Source: Ustulina deusta (lineage: Eukaryota > Ascomycota > Sordariomycetes > Xylariales > Xylariaceae). Taken from it: 64,000 nucleotides of DNA. Each line of letters starts with the position of its first letter. Positions within the stretch are counted from its first letter, which is position 1. The stretch is from NCBI GenBank assembly GCA_023159155.1, contig JAJNNX010000012.1, positions 558,001 through 622,000 of the forward strand. Reading direction: 5' to 3'. Under the pieces are notes generated by a model, which was given only the letters and a program-made list of their open reading frames with translations, was not told where the DNA came from and did no database searches. Below, piece by piece: positions 1 through 11,793 of the stretch. Made by a program: the position numbers and the translations under genes.

Positions 1-904
1 TTGAGATATTCTACTATACGATCTTGTTCTGTATCAAATCGTCAATCATCCTCACGTACCAGCGGTTTGGTAATATCTCCTCCCTATTACTGATACCTGT
101 GTTGTGGAAATCTAACCATAGGAGTTAGCCATATGGGCTACTTTCAAAAGGCTCTGCGTTGGAACCAACATACTGCTAGTCACATTCTATGTTGTTTGTA
201 TTGCAACAACGCTTTTGCAATGCACTCCTCTCGAAAAAGCTTGGGACGTCACAAGGGCGCTACCTGGGAGATGTATCAATACGACAGCATTCTTCTATTG
301 TAAGTGTCACACCATTTCCGATGTGAGCAATACTCATATATGGGTAGTCACATCTAGTTTTAATATCCTTACCGACGCTTGGATCTTGCTGCTTCCCATT
401 CCTACCTTGCACTCTTTAAAGATCTCAAGGCACAGTCGTTATGGGTTGTACGGTATCTTTGGCATTGGGGCTTTTGCCACCGCAATGTCATGTGTTAGGC
501 TGTACTCTATTCACATTTACACGCTTGCCGAAGACCCATTCAAGGATGGAGTTCTGGTATGTTTATCCGTCGATGATATTTGTTGGATGATATATTTACT
601 AATATTTTAGGTAAACCTTTGGTCCATGGTGGAAGTTAACGTTGCGATAGTATGTGCTAGCATCCCGGCTCTGAAGCCCCTGGTAGCGCCCAGAAAACTC
701 CTTGACGAACGACGTAAACACCTTGGATACAGCTCCCACATCACTGAGCCACTTTCCCATCGGCCTTCAAAAAGTAGCAGATTCAGCTCTGCATCTCACT
801 CGCACGTTGCTAAGGTGGAAATCACGAATCGGATGAGCTCACCGATATCTTTCCAGCCTGAAGAAGAGACATCTGGTATTTCGCTCCCTCTGCAGATACT
901 ATGA
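1..904 (+). CDS. Fungal rhodopsin-like integral membrane protein (5' partial)
   Basis: C-terminal part of a seven-helix membrane protein of the fungal rhodopsin-like family, usually found next to or fused with CFEM/PTH11-type receptors; no ligand can be assigned. The reading frame is open from base 3. Proposed exons are 3-69, 129-299, 348-556 and 611-904, with introns starting GTAATA, GTAAGT and GTATGT. Joining them gives a continuous protein with several hydrophobic helices, the motif TDAWILLLPIP in a late helix, and the family-typical WSMVEVNVAIVCASIPALKPL region of the last helix at exon 4. The intron at 300-347 is a multiple of three without stops, so a naive ORF reads through it. The N-terminal helices lie outside the window. 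The short polar tail ends in a clear stop. Family call is firm, function unknown. Confidence 0.72.
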
Positions 905-1428
905 GCAAGATCTCAAACAATTGAACAATAGTCGTAAACTTTCTTGTGAGTGGGCAGGATTGATCTTCATGTCGGAACGTCAATCAATTTCTCTAACTCA
1001 AATATGTCTAGACTACCGGCTTGGTTGGTCATAAAAAAGGATCATTTTATCGGCAAGGGCATTTCCACTGACTGGCTCGGTGTTAACAACATCTTACTAT
1101 AGGGACTACTAAGGCAGATTTGACCGTTTCGGCGAGAATAAAACTCCTTTTTACCCCTAGGCGATATTGTTGTATGTTCCGCGGCTGTCGTTCGATTTAC
1201 ATGTCCTCTCCGACCGTACGTTATTCATTTGATAGTTTTGACCTATTCTAAGCTCAATGACAAACTGACATACGCTACGGCCCGATTAATGTGCACATCT
1301 AATTCTATTTTGACTGAGACGAAAGAGAAGAGTCTCATTGTAGGGGGGCTTCCTCATTGCAGAGCTGAGCCAAGGTGTATTCATCAAGTTCCAAACTATC
1401 TACCATGTTTGCTTTTGGGGAAAGAAAG
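905..1428. other. Intergenic, no gene seen
   Basis: 524 bases between the rhodopsin-like gene and the 3' end of the epoxide hydrolase. The genes converge here, so this holds both 3' ends. Short ORFs are present but none shows a recognisable domain or plausible splice extension. Confidence 0.5.
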
Positions 1429-2508
1429 TTAGATGCCTGTCTTTCTCTTTGTGTACCCCTTGTCCCAGTAGCCTGGCCACTCGCTAGGCAGTTCCTCGAC
1501 AATGAACCTGAACAAGGCAGCGTTCACCTCTGCCGGCTCCTCATAATGAGCGAAATGACCCGCCACCACGGTGACTTCGGTCAGGTTGCTACAAGCCTGC
1601 CTCATTGGCTCCGCGAGGCGCGACGTCTTCGTCTCGCACACAAGATCGCGGGCGGCGTGGATGAACAGCACAGGTTGCGAAAGCTTGCCGCCGCTTGCAG
1701 CCTTTCCGTTGTACTCGGCATTTCGCTTATGGTGCAAATAGTACGCCGACCCCGGCCAGAATCCCGTCTTCTGCATATCTGCGATGAATGAGTCGTAAAC
1801 GTCGGGCGGAAGCGATGGCGGTCCCGTCGCCTCGACTGGTGGGGGCTTTTCCAGTCCAAACCAGCCGCCGTCCTTAGTCACTGTTGCTGTTCCAAAGGAG
1901 AAACGGCTCTTGGGTTCAGTAGACTTTTGCAAGCCGGCCTTACAGAATCCGGCAATGTCTTGTTCGAACCACGCGACCGCTTTCTCGAAGTTCTCTTCGT
2001 AGTGTTTCATGTAATCCCACTGTCCGACTTCGTATTTGTCTGCGGGGTAGATCTCCCGGTTGACTAGTGGGAGAAACCCCTTCCAGCCTAATTCAACCGT
2101 GCGGAAAGGGACAGCGATATTAACGAGGGCCTTGACAACCTCCGGATGCTGAGTTGCGACCGACGATGTTACCCCCGCACCCCAGTCATGGCCGACCCAG
2201 ACAGCAGCATCGCGGCCGGTATCTCCGAGGAGGGCCAACATGCCCTCTACAATAGCTTCTTGGGAGTAGTCGTCAACAATACGCCGAGCTGTCGACTTGC
2301 CGTACCCCGGCATGTCGGGGGCGACTGCGCGAAAGCCAACGCTAGCGAAGGCGTCAATTTGACTCTTCCAGGTGATTCCTGTGCCGGGCCAGCCATGAAC
2401 AAAGATGACCAAGGGGCCATTGATGGGGCCAGCGGCCAAATAGTGGATTTTCTTGTCGCCGCCGGCGTAGACGACATCGTGGCTCGTAATACTGATGGTA
2501 TTGGCCAT
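1429..2508 (-). CDS. Epoxide hydrolase-like alpha/beta hydrolase
   Basis: Single-exon 359-aa enzyme of the alpha/beta-hydrolase fold, closest in pattern to soluble epoxide hydrolases and haloalkane dehalogenase-like enzymes. These open epoxides with a covalent Asp-ester intermediate. HGWPG at residues 38-42 is the oxyanion-hole motif. GHDWGA at 106-111 carries the nucleophile Asp108, where lipases and esterases would have Ser. A DMPGYGKS strand follows at 65-72. Near the C-terminus an ARDLVCET segment probably supplies the acid, and GHFAHYEEP supplies the general-base His. A cap region lies between about 130 and 270. No signal peptide is visible, so a cytosolic or peroxisomal place is likely. 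The ATG at 2508 gives the family's usual length. Substrate is unknown; detoxification or secondary metabolism are both possible. Confidence 0.88.
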   Translation of the reverse strand: MANTISITSHDVVYAGGDKKIHYLAAGPINGPLVIFVHGWPGTGITWKSQIDAFASVGFRAVAPDMPGYGKSTARRIVDDYSQEAIVEGMLALLGDTGRDAAVWVGHDWGAGVTSSVATQHPEVVKALVNIAVPFRTVELGWKGFLPLVNREIYPADKYEVGQWDYMKHYEENFEKAVAWFEQDIAGFCKAGLQKSTEPKSRFSFGTATVTKDGGWFGLEKPPPVEATGPPSLPPDVYDSFIADMQKTGFWPGSAYYLHHKRNAEYNGKAASGGKLSQPVLFIHAARDLVCETKTSRLAEPMRQACSNLTEVTVVAGHFAHYEEPAEVNAALFRFIVEELPSEWPGYWDKGYTKRKTGI

Positions 2509-4938
2509 AGTGATGAAGCGTTCCGAGACCCGGCTCGGTGGTTGTAACCGTACGACAACAAATAGGATGACAGGTTTGTTTGTTCAGTTCAACTTCTACA
2601 CCAGCTGGTTTTTATACCCGACACATGTCAGCTGACTCGGTACACGCATACACACCTTCAGACTAATAAATTTGGTAAGTGCATCTTGGCTGTCAGATAT
2701 ATCATATACCTACGATGGATAGCATTCATGGCTGGTTTCTGCTTGGCAATGACAGGCAACGGGAGGCAGATTTGTCATCGATGATTCGTCAGCAACATGA
2801 CAACTTGCTATTCAGCAGCCGGTATAATAATCCTCCCCTCCAATCACGTCGTGTTCGCATACGTACGGGGCTTCGCGATGCTCAATGGAGCTCACATTCG
2901 GATCGACGATCCTCCCGAGGGAGCCGGAGCTCGGGTTATACTTATATCCCATTTCTGTGTTCCTGTGGGGTCCTCCGCGGTGAATTGCCGAGGAGAGGGA
3001 CCCTAGACTAGTTGGCGGACAGGCCAGGACCATTAGTCTACTAGTGGAGTTGAAAAAGGGGGACTGCTCGTCTATTACAGAAAACTGTGCCTATATATAA
3101 AAACCAGCGTACGCAGTATATTCCATGGAACGGAGACTACAGGTACTGTATCGAAGCTAATGCCCAGCTAACTCGCCCTGTTGATCCACTTCTTCGAGTA
3201 TAGATGCCGCACATAAGCTTCACGCAAGTGAGATTATGGCCGTGGACCGAGGTCCGAGGTCCGTCGTCCGTCGTCAGTCGAGCACCAATTGCGGGATCTA
3301 CACAGTTTTATTCTCGCCGTCACTGAACTTGAGGTTCTTTCGGCACTGTCATGCGACTGGGATAGTGAAACGCGACCCCATAGAGCTCTGTGATTCGCTT
3401 TTGGCATATCCATACCCTCGTAAGGCAAGTTAGTGTTTACGGGTGCTCTCTGGCATGTAACCTGATTTACTTGCCGGGGATGTATTAAGCAAGTACCAAA
3501 CTGCTACATCGGAGCTTGAGCTGAGGAAATGCGGTACGGGCCGCGGCACGGAGGCATGTGTGCCGGGGACCCGAACCACTTCTCAATGCGAACTACGGCA
3601 CCGTTTCTTCTAGAGGAATAACTAACAAAATGCACAGATTCTAAGCACGGTTTGTTCCCGGGGTCCTACGGCAGTCGGGGAACGGGAGGATGATAGCCAT
3701 AGTCTTGTCTGTTATATCATGGCACTTTGTCTAGCTTCACACTAGCCAACATTGCCTAGCCAAGCTCCAGGCACAATTTCTTTATATTCCCTGTCCGCGT
3801 TCGACTAACTACTAAAATCTTATTGAACACAACGAGCGCCGGGTACACCCCCTATGGACGCACCATATAGAACGAGCTTTTCTCTGCACCGTGTTTTATA
3901 GGTGATACCCAATTTCGCGCATTCGAAATCAGGAGCATGGCGCTCCCACCATGTGCGTGTTTACATGTCTAACATTGGGAATAAGCGCAGCCTCATTTTC
4001 TCGCGTTTCTGAAGTTTCTATCACAACATGGGGCAGAAAACCTTCTGCCAACTCGGCACGAAACAATAGCAGCTTGCCCAGGCTTACAATCAGGGCTCGA
4101 TACCGCCGCCAAAGCGTACGATCTTTCAGGTGTACGTGGAAGGCTTATTTGGATATGAATTCTATAGCAACTTAATGCAGTGAACCAAACCTAACATGGG
4201 CTTCTTGGGCCAAGCGAATTGCGTATTTTGCTGGCTTGGATTCTTGATTATACACTCAGTTCTCTTGTTAATAATCACGGTTATATTCGGATTTTTTATG
4301 AGTACATGATAGTCGACTGAAGCTACGCTTGGGGAACATCACCTCTAAATAGAGTACATGGCTTCGGCTACGTACGCCTTCTATTAATTATCAGTAACGA
4401 TGTCAATTCTAATTTCCGAAGCGGTGCTGAGACCATCGATTAACAGTGCAGTCACACTCCAAATGATTTGAAAACATCCTACTTGGCATATGTCGGCAAT
4501 ACACTAATATATGTATATGACTCCTCTCTTGCATAACGACAGTGCACGTTTTAAGTAAAGTTAAGCTCCAACGTTATCCATATAGCAATCTGTTTGCTCC
4601 AGTAACCGGTCGTTGCCAAGTATTAGCCTCTACACCCAGATTTCCGAACCCACGAGTACCGATCGCCAACTTCCTAATGCGGCAATTATCATTGTTGGGG
4701 ATGCCGGGCGAGATGGGCTTGGCCACCTATCTAGGCAGCTTACATCTTGGCAGATATCCACGACCCCATCATTTCTCCTTGAATTATAGCATATTATTGC
4801 GCGGCGAGGGGATTCATTTGGAGATGCCAAACGTCCTGAGGTAAAAATTCAAATTGTATATAGTTTCTGGCATTCCAGCTGTCCCAGGCTTCGTGCCGAA
4901 GGCCTACAACAACCTTAGGTATCATCCTACTCGCCAAT
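2509..4938. other. Long intergenic region without a supported gene
   Basis: 2.4 kb between two divergently oriented hydrolase genes. It holds both promoters (a TATATATAAAA stretch lies near 3095). All ORFs are short, lack domain signatures and could not be linked by introns. I see no RNA gene or repeat. Confidence 0.5.
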
Positions 4939-5844
4939 ATGCTAGGCTCTAAACTCCTCCCCGCCCTTTGGAACATCGGGCTCTTCCTATCCGCGGCCAC
5001 CAGCCAACAGGACTGTCCCGTCGCTGATGTCTCGATCATTGCTCACACCGGAGATTCGGTGGGAACAGAAGTAGTTCACAACAACGGTATGTGAATCAAC
5101 CCGAAGCGAGAAGAGAAGGGTATTGATTTCATACCCAGTCACTCTATATGTCACGGGGCAGCCATCTGACAAAGCCGTGCTCTACTTGACCGACATATTT
5201 GGTATCCAATTATTGGAAAACAGGCTTCTCGCGGACAGTTTCGGCCGCGCAGGTTACTTCGTCGTCGCCCCTGATCTTTTCAACGGCACACCTTCAACCC
5301 TCGATCTGAACGAGATGTCGCCTACCCAGCTGAAAAGCTTCCTTGCCGCAGCCACTCCGGAGGAAACGGATGCTTTGATAGCGACAGGCGTCGATTATCT
5401 GCGCACTGTTAAGAACATCACCAAGATTGCTACCACGGGATACTGCTTCGGAGGTCGCTATGCGTTTAGATGGCTGTCGGAAGGCACAGGGATCAACGTT
5501 GGATTCGCCGCACACCCTAGCAATCTCCAAGATTCTGAGATTAGCGCAATCACAGGCGCTGCCGGTGTAGCCGCTGCCGGTACGTTGAACCAGTCTTGCC
5601 TCTATCAACGAGGCTTCTCATCTTGTCTAACCGTAATATAGACGGCGATACTATGATGCCACCAGCTCGACGTTCCGAGATCGAAGCCCTCCTGTTAAAT
5701 ACCACTCAGCCATACACGCTATCCTTATACGGTAGTGTTTCTCATGGCTTTGGTGTACGTGCTAATATTTCCGACCCCCGACAGAAGTTTGGCAAGGAAC
5801 AAGCCTTCTTTCAGGCCGTCAGATGGTTCGATTATTGGCTTTGA
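4939..5844 (+). CDS. Secreted dienelactone hydrolase family protein
   Basis: Alpha/beta hydrolase of the dienelactone hydrolase family, whose members cleave dienelactones or related esters through a Cys-Asp-His triad. Proposed exons are 4939-5086, 5139-5579 and 5642-5844 (introns GTATGT..CAG and GTACGT..TAG), giving 263 aa, normal for the family. The first ~22 residues (MLGSKLLPALWNIGLFLSAA...) form a hydrophobic leader, so export or vacuolar targeting is likely. GYCFGGR carries the nucleophile Cys at about residue 152. The third exon begins DGDTMMPP, which contains the Asp of the triad, and SHGFGVR carries the His. All three catalytic residues are kept, so the gene looks functional. The short exon structure is inferred from splice signals and the continuous match. 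Substrate is not deducible. Confidence 0.85.
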
Positions 5845-7211
5845 ATAGAAGTGCCCCTTTAGGGTCGGCTGTCGTGGTGTTTCTTGTGGCAGCCCTTCTA
5901 CGACGACCATGGTGCAACACTTAGACGAAAAGAATCAGCGACTTTGCTTCATTTACGTGAATTGCTAGAAGTTATTGAGCTCAAGCAAATAACCTCGTCA
6001 TTTATACCGTGAAAATTTCGTAACTTAGTAATCTCGCCTGCTTGATGTATGATGTTGCTTGCAGCTTGATATGATCGACACCGCTGTATGGAATGCCGAG
6101 CTAGGTACTTCGTCTCGCTTACCCATATCTTCCAGGATCCTACACGCTTCGGTATCAAACCAATACTGCAGCGGAATACCGATGCGGGCTTTCGCGCACG
6201 CCGTAATCCGGGCTGCTAAAAAAAAGTTACATGTATCGTAGGCCCGACGTCTGTAAAATACACCGAGCGGTCAGGGAGTGCGGGGGCAGCGGCTTGTGGA
6301 GGACGGCCCGCTCGCGAAGGATTCGACCAGTGGCGACAAAAAGTCCACCCGAAATGGCGGTATCATAAAAGAACCCGAAGAACCGACGGGCGGTCGTCCA
6401 GTCGCAGGAATTCATACAACTGGTAGATTAGCTACCGCCGCTCAGGGTAAATTGTTGAATGCATCAAGGCTGCTCGGCCGACCTCAGAACCGAAGTTGAG
6501 CCATTATTGCACAATCATCCCAGCGTCCAATCCGCTATATGCTTCTTACCTACTAAATTGCTAAGCGAATGTGGGCAAGATTTCTATTGTCTCACAAACC
6601 ATCACCTTTACTCCCACATAAAGAAAAATGAGGAGAGACCTGACCTTAAGGACCTTATAGCGTTTTATTTTAATTAAAACCAAAGATTATAAGCAGCGGA
6701 TGTCCCAAAAATATAGTTATGTTTCGGATTCTGTCCCGCTTTACTGTCAGTAACAATGCGACATCTACGGAGAGCCTGCTTGGATTAGACTACAGCAAAA
6801 AGACGAATCTCTCATCTTGCCCTAACTAGAATCACCGTCCTTATGCCGACAAACAAGGATTCCAGAACCGGGTTATTGTGTCAATATCATGAGGCCCCAA
6901 CGAGCATCACTCATCACCAAGACGTCATGATGACCTCTGTTCGCCTAGCAGAATATGACTAGGTGGGTGCTGTCAATTTTTCGATGATTCCGCCGACAGA
7001 ACAGCCGCGATTGTGAGGGTGATACCATCCACAGCGGCATATCCACTATACCGGGTTGAAGGCTTGCAGCTGGCTCTGATGGTATGATCGAGACAGCAGG
7101 TTTTATGGTGCGGTTGGCAATAGACCAAAGTCGAACTGTTGCTGTCGGCAGTGCGTCAGAGTGGAAGGGCCCGGAAGGACTCGATATACAGGCAGAATGA
7201 CCTAGTAAAGG
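5845..7211. other. Intergenic; possible decayed adenylate-forming enzyme trace
   Basis: No intact gene. Around 6410-6550 two adjacent frames read TTGRLATAAQGKL and VEPLLHNHPSVQSAI. These resemble the TGDLA...GKL and EVEPLLLxHPxV signatures near the C-terminus of AMP-binding (acyl-CoA synthetase or adenylation) domains. The fragment is under 200 bases, frameshifted, and has nothing convincing on either side. This is a tentative observation only. Confidence 0.25.
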
Positions 7212-9824
7212 CTATGCTGGTCCATAGTAGTAGTCGAGACCTGCGAATAATTGGTCGTGTTCCTCCATCTCTGGTATTGTAGTGAAGAACTCATTCCACA
7301 TGGTGAAATCGTCTGCTATATTCGCCGGATCGCTGATCGATTGCGGTCGGCCTCTCGCTGCATGTGTAAAAGAAGCATTGTCTTTGCTTCCCGCTATGCA
7401 CCTGGAATTGAGGTTCGCGTCTGTAGGAGGAACGACAAGATAATCTATATCCTTTACGCTGTACTGTTTCAACACGCCCACCTTTAGATGCGTTAGCTTA
7501 TAAAGAAAGTTCTAGAGAGATGAATGTGGCAAGTTATTAAGGCGTTGCGCACCAGATTACGAAGTAAATTCGCAGCAAAAGCTGATTTTTCACCCGCTTT
7601 GGCAAGAACACGACACGCGTTCGTTATTTCACCGTGCATTTCCGAGGCATCGTTAGTGCGAGCATCGCCTTTTGTGCGGCTCCACATTAATCCAGCGTTA
7701 AGAGCGAGGATGGCACATGCTGTGAACAAGGCACTAATAATAAGGCCAGCTCGATATGCCAGAGGAAGTCCAAGGTCTTGATCGGGACAGACAGCGGACG
7801 GACCCTCTAGCATCTGGATTGAGATGGAGAGAACGGTACGGGCCGAAGTGAGGCATTGTCGACGAGAGGCTTCGTGGAGTGGATTGTCCGTATCATGCAG
7901 CAGAAAAGGTCTGTGCAATCTAGCTCTTCTGAAGTTGAAGCACAACAGGATTAAATCCCGCTGCTGGGCAAGTTGAAGCGGCGCACCTTGGGTCATTGGA
8001 CCATCCTTTCGAAGGGACGGTGGCATCTCGGCCAACATCTTTTCGAAAAGAAGATCTAAAGACGCAACGATGTCAGAATCGGTAATGTCTACACCTAAGA
8101 GCCCAGGGGCTCGAGCATCGGCCATTTCTCTGCATATTTCGCTGAGACGGATCCGTTGAAGGAAGCATGACACCTGGGTTAAAACATCCGGCGGATATGT
8201 CAGTGTCTCATCCTGGCTTAGTTCGCTGTCGTTCAGATTTCTTGGGCGCTTCACTACAAAGTGGCGCGGTTGCACAGTGTCTTTGGCGCGTATGGTCAGC
8301 TCTCAACTTCTCACTAAGCCCTTTGGCCGCGACGAAAAAAATAACTAAGAGAAACACTACGTGCGAAGGCGTATCTAGAAGTTATCGTAAAGTTTACTCA
8401 CAAGTACCATCAAGCGGTCCTCCTACGAGGCTAAGTAGCCAATCTGTCGATGCTAGATGCCACCAGAGTCGCCTTTTGATTTCCCTCGTTGGGAAATCGT
8501 CCGACTTGTCCGTCGTTGTTGGACTATCAATAAGGTGCAAAGACATATCACGCGCTATCGCTATTGAGCAGCTGTGTAGATATCTGTAACGAAACGACGG
8601 GCCTTCGACGTTTGAAACGACATAGGCTATGATGGCTCTTGCCTGGCATCTTTCGAGGCTCCCCTGAGTATCGAACTGAGAGTCGTCGAGTATGGTCAAA
8701 GCACTTTGTCTCCAGGCTGCAGACGCTTCATCTGCCTCCTCTATGGAAGCGAAAATTCTATGCACGCTGGCGTGGTGGAAGAACGAGGCGCTTGCAGAGG
8801 CAATGCTCAGTATTAAGGCAGCGGCCGTCGGATCACCCTCATGGCCTCGCTCGAGCTGTGTATAAAAGGTGTTTATCAAGGAGCGAGCAGACGGCTCATA
8901 TATTATTGGAAGGAGATGATAAGGGTTCTCGGAGAAATCACGAAGAAGTAGTAAAGCCTCCTCGCGGGTCATAATAAATACTGATTTTCTTGGGGCTTCC
9001 GTCCATATAGCATGTTTGCCCGCAAGGCTCTGATAGTTAGAAATCTGAGTTAGTAACTGCCGCTCAGAGCAAATAATATCGAGGGTTTGGGGAACATGGA
9101 GGAGAAGAAGGCCCTCATTAGGCAACTCATACTTCCAAGAAATATCAAAATATGACAATAGAGACGCCAGCGTACTAACCTTGTAAGAGGAAGCGGGGGA
9201 AACAAGAAACTGTGGGCGGTGTGCCTCAGGAGTTATCTGCCCATCATCAGGCTTCGCGTTTCAAGACTGCCCCCCGACAGTAGTCTACATGTATCACTAG
9301 GGGCACATAGCATTAACTTACCCAGTGATCATTTCTTGTGTGTGTTAAGTCGAGGAACTTTGCTGCCCGCTGGCGCTCGGTATCTTGGTGTGACGATGGC
9401 GACGGCGCATTGACAGCTGTGAACTGCAACAGACTCTTCGTGCCGGGACTTGACTCATCACCATCAGCGATATCAGATGTAGGGCGAACATCCCCAAAGA
9501 CAGCTCTCTCTAAGCTTGCCAATCTTGAGAGGATTGAGGCATCAGTGCCCGAGTCAACGGCGCTCGAGACTCGTTAACCCACATGTCTAAAGTGGCCTTC
9601 AGAATGACACAAGATACTCACTTATACTGCGGAACGACAGCAGGGCTCGGACCCGGCTGTCCCATGCAAGAAATGCCCCGAATGACACACGAAGCACATG
9701 GTGCGCCTCGATCGCATTTTATCTTTTTAGCCCGACAGTTAAGACAAGACGTCTGAGGCTGCCGTCGACCACTCTGCGGGGCTGGCTCCAGCGCATCTGC
9801 CGCTATGGGCTCTTTGCGTTTCAT
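7212..9824 (-). CDS. Zn2Cys6 transcription factor with fungal-specific TF domain
   Basis: Nuclear DNA-binding regulator. Proposed exons in transcript order are 9824-9622, 9562-9322, 9251-8402, 8280-7553 and 7511-7212, totalling 773 aa, usual for the family. Residues 27-53 form a perfect C-x2-C-x6-C-x5-C-x2-C-x6-C binuclear zinc cluster (CLNCRAKKIKC at its start). A leucine-rich linker follows (ILSRLASLERAV), likely the dimerising coiled coil. The middle holds the fungal-specific TF domain, with REIKRRLWWHL and DWLLSLVGGPLDGTY typical of the PF04082 core. The protein ends in an acidic aromatic tail (DYYYGPA). The 41-bp last intron (7512-7552, GTGCGC..TAG) is short and is the least certain junction. 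The gene diverges from an MFS transporter, which suggests that carrier as a target. Confidence 0.85.
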
Positions 9825-10254
9825 TCTGGCCCTAGCTAGGCTAGCATTGCTGTACTATGATGCGGAGATGGGCCCGCAATCAATGTGCTCCAAATTTCCA
9901 TCAGCAGCGTCGACGATGAACGCAGTGTGTAGACAGATGGGTTGTTTCTAAAAGGATGCTCCGTGGATGCTCCGAGAAAACCAGTCTCCACTAGGTAATT
10001 ACTTCCAGCCAATAAGGCTTGTGCAGTTGTCGGATTATCCGCGGAGCCTCCGGTGAAAGCCAGTCTGTTTAGCAATAGATGCGATATTGATGCGATATAA
10101 TACACCTCGTTAGAGACTTTTTAGATTTTCGAAATTCTCAGTCTATATTCAAAGAAAATTGTATTGTTTTCGCCTTTGTGTCGTTTGATTTTCGTCGAGG
10201 TAGCTAGAAGTCGTCAGAGCAGAGGCTAGCAGCACCACTCTGCACACATTCGCG
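9825..10254. promoter_or_regulatory. Shared divergent promoter of TF and MFS genes
   Basis: 430 bases separate the start codons of the Zn2Cys6 factor (minus) and the MFS carrier (plus). Such head-to-head spacing in fungi often marks a regulator and the transporter it controls. CGG triplets, the half-sites of Zn2Cys6 proteins, occur here (for example near 10030-10050), but I could not establish a significant paired site. Confidence 0.4.
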
Positions 10255-11793
10255 ATGGCGCCTCCTGCAGAGCCACCCCCCAACTACAACAGGTAAGTTC
10301 CCCATGGAATACACGGGGTATCGCAGTATAGGCTGATGGGTTGTCTTCAGCTTCCGTTCGTGGCTCGCAGTTGCTGGTGCATCCTTAGGGCTGTTCTGCA
10401 CAGTCGGCTTCTTCAATGCTTTCGGAGTGTATCAAGAGTACTACGGGACTGGTCTCCTGAAGGCTTATTCAGCTTCGGACATATCCTGGATAGGTTCTGT
10501 CGCCATTTTCCTGCTCTATATTGGATCGCCTATAACTGGCATCCTAGTTGACAGACTAGGCCCGACGGTGAGCAACATAGCCACAGGACAACCCCAGTCA
10601 CGGACCATTGGTATTGACGTCAGAATAGAATTTGTTGATTATTGGCAGCATCGGCCAGTTATTGGCTATATTCCTCTCCTCTCTCTGCAGCCAGTACTAT
10701 CAGCTTTTCCTCACCCAGGCCGTACTCCTTGGGGCAAGCACATCACTTATCCTAACCCCCTGTGCAGCCGTTGTAGCACGTCGACTGCCACATCGCCGTG
10801 GGCTCGCATTAGGAATTACCATCGGAGGCTCTTCTATCGGTGGTATTATCTGGCCCATCATGCTTCAGCAGCTTCTCTACACTCGTGGTGTGAGTTTCGG
10901 CTGGGTCCAGCGAGCCGTCGGCTTCACTATGTTACCCTTGCTCGCAGTAGCCTGCGTGACTGTAGTTGATGCCGAGAAAGAATCAAATAAGCCAACTCCT
11001 TCAGAGTCTGAAGCATCGGATGGAAGTGTTAGAGGCGGAAACAATAATAATCCATCGCCTGAAGAGAAGCCGAAAACAAGGCATCCGATAGTAGCCATAT
11101 TCAAAAACACAGCCTTCGTCCTGCTGTGTCTAGGATTGGCGCTTACGTACCTTGGACTATTTACGCCGTTCTTCTACATCTCGATATACGCCGTCTCAAA
11201 GGGTGCGTCGTCCTCGACGGCCTTCTATCTCATCTCGGCTGTCAATGCTGCATCGTTCTTCGGACGAGTGGTCCCTGGCCACCTCGCTGATCGATACGGG
11301 CATTTCAACATATGCACCCTGTCGGTGCTAACTTCAGGTATAATCGCATTCACTTGGACGGCAGCATATAGTTTGCCAGGGATGATTCTCTGGGGGATCG
11401 CCTATGGTTTCACGTCAGGAGTACGTCCACGCTACGCCAGCGAGCATCCGTGAATTTCGAGAAAACTCGACTAACCAGGAAAACAGGCTATCATCAGTCT
11501 TCAAAGCGCCTGCGCCAGCAAACTATCGAAGCCTGAGCATCAAGGGACAGCACTAGGCTTATTACTCGGCTCTGTTTCTGTAACGTGAGTATTGTCTCTC
11601 GCATCGTGTCGACCTAGCTCAGCTAACCGGCGGCAACAGTGCTTTAGTTGGGACGCCTATAAGCGGGCAGATCCTGTTACGCGGTGGGTATTTGGGCCTC
11701 GGAATCTGGACAGGAGTAACGCTGCTAGCAGGTGGTGTGGTCCTGGTTGCGGCGAGACTCAAGCTGGATCGCAAGATTCTTGTAGTGTATTAA
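10255..11793 (+). CDS. MFS transporter, monocarboxylate transporter-like
   Basis: Plasma-membrane major facilitator of the fungal monocarboxylate-porter group (MCT-like; exact substrate unknown). Proposed exons are 10255-10292, 10351-10567, 10629-11420, 11487-11584 and 11640-11793, giving 432 aa. A very short cytoplasmic N-terminus (MAPPAEPPPNYN) precedes SFRSWLAVAGASLGLFCTVG, the typical first helix, and then FNAFGVYQEYY. The GPT-NLLIIGSIGQ junction at intron 2 restores the conserved loop 2-3. A polar central loop (about residues 195-240, rich in S/E/N) splits the two six-helix halves. GRVVPGHLADRYG is the second-half copy of the loop signature. All junctions keep frame. The gene diverges from the Zn2Cys6 regulator at 7212-9824. 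Confidence 0.86.

Noticed and set aside
9836..10105. Minus-strand ORF directly upstream of the Zn2Cys6 factor, as a possible extra 5' exon
   Set aside because: The zinc cluster has its own ATG at 9824 with a typical short basic N-terminus, the ORF has no good donor leading into it, and its sequence matches nothing known.
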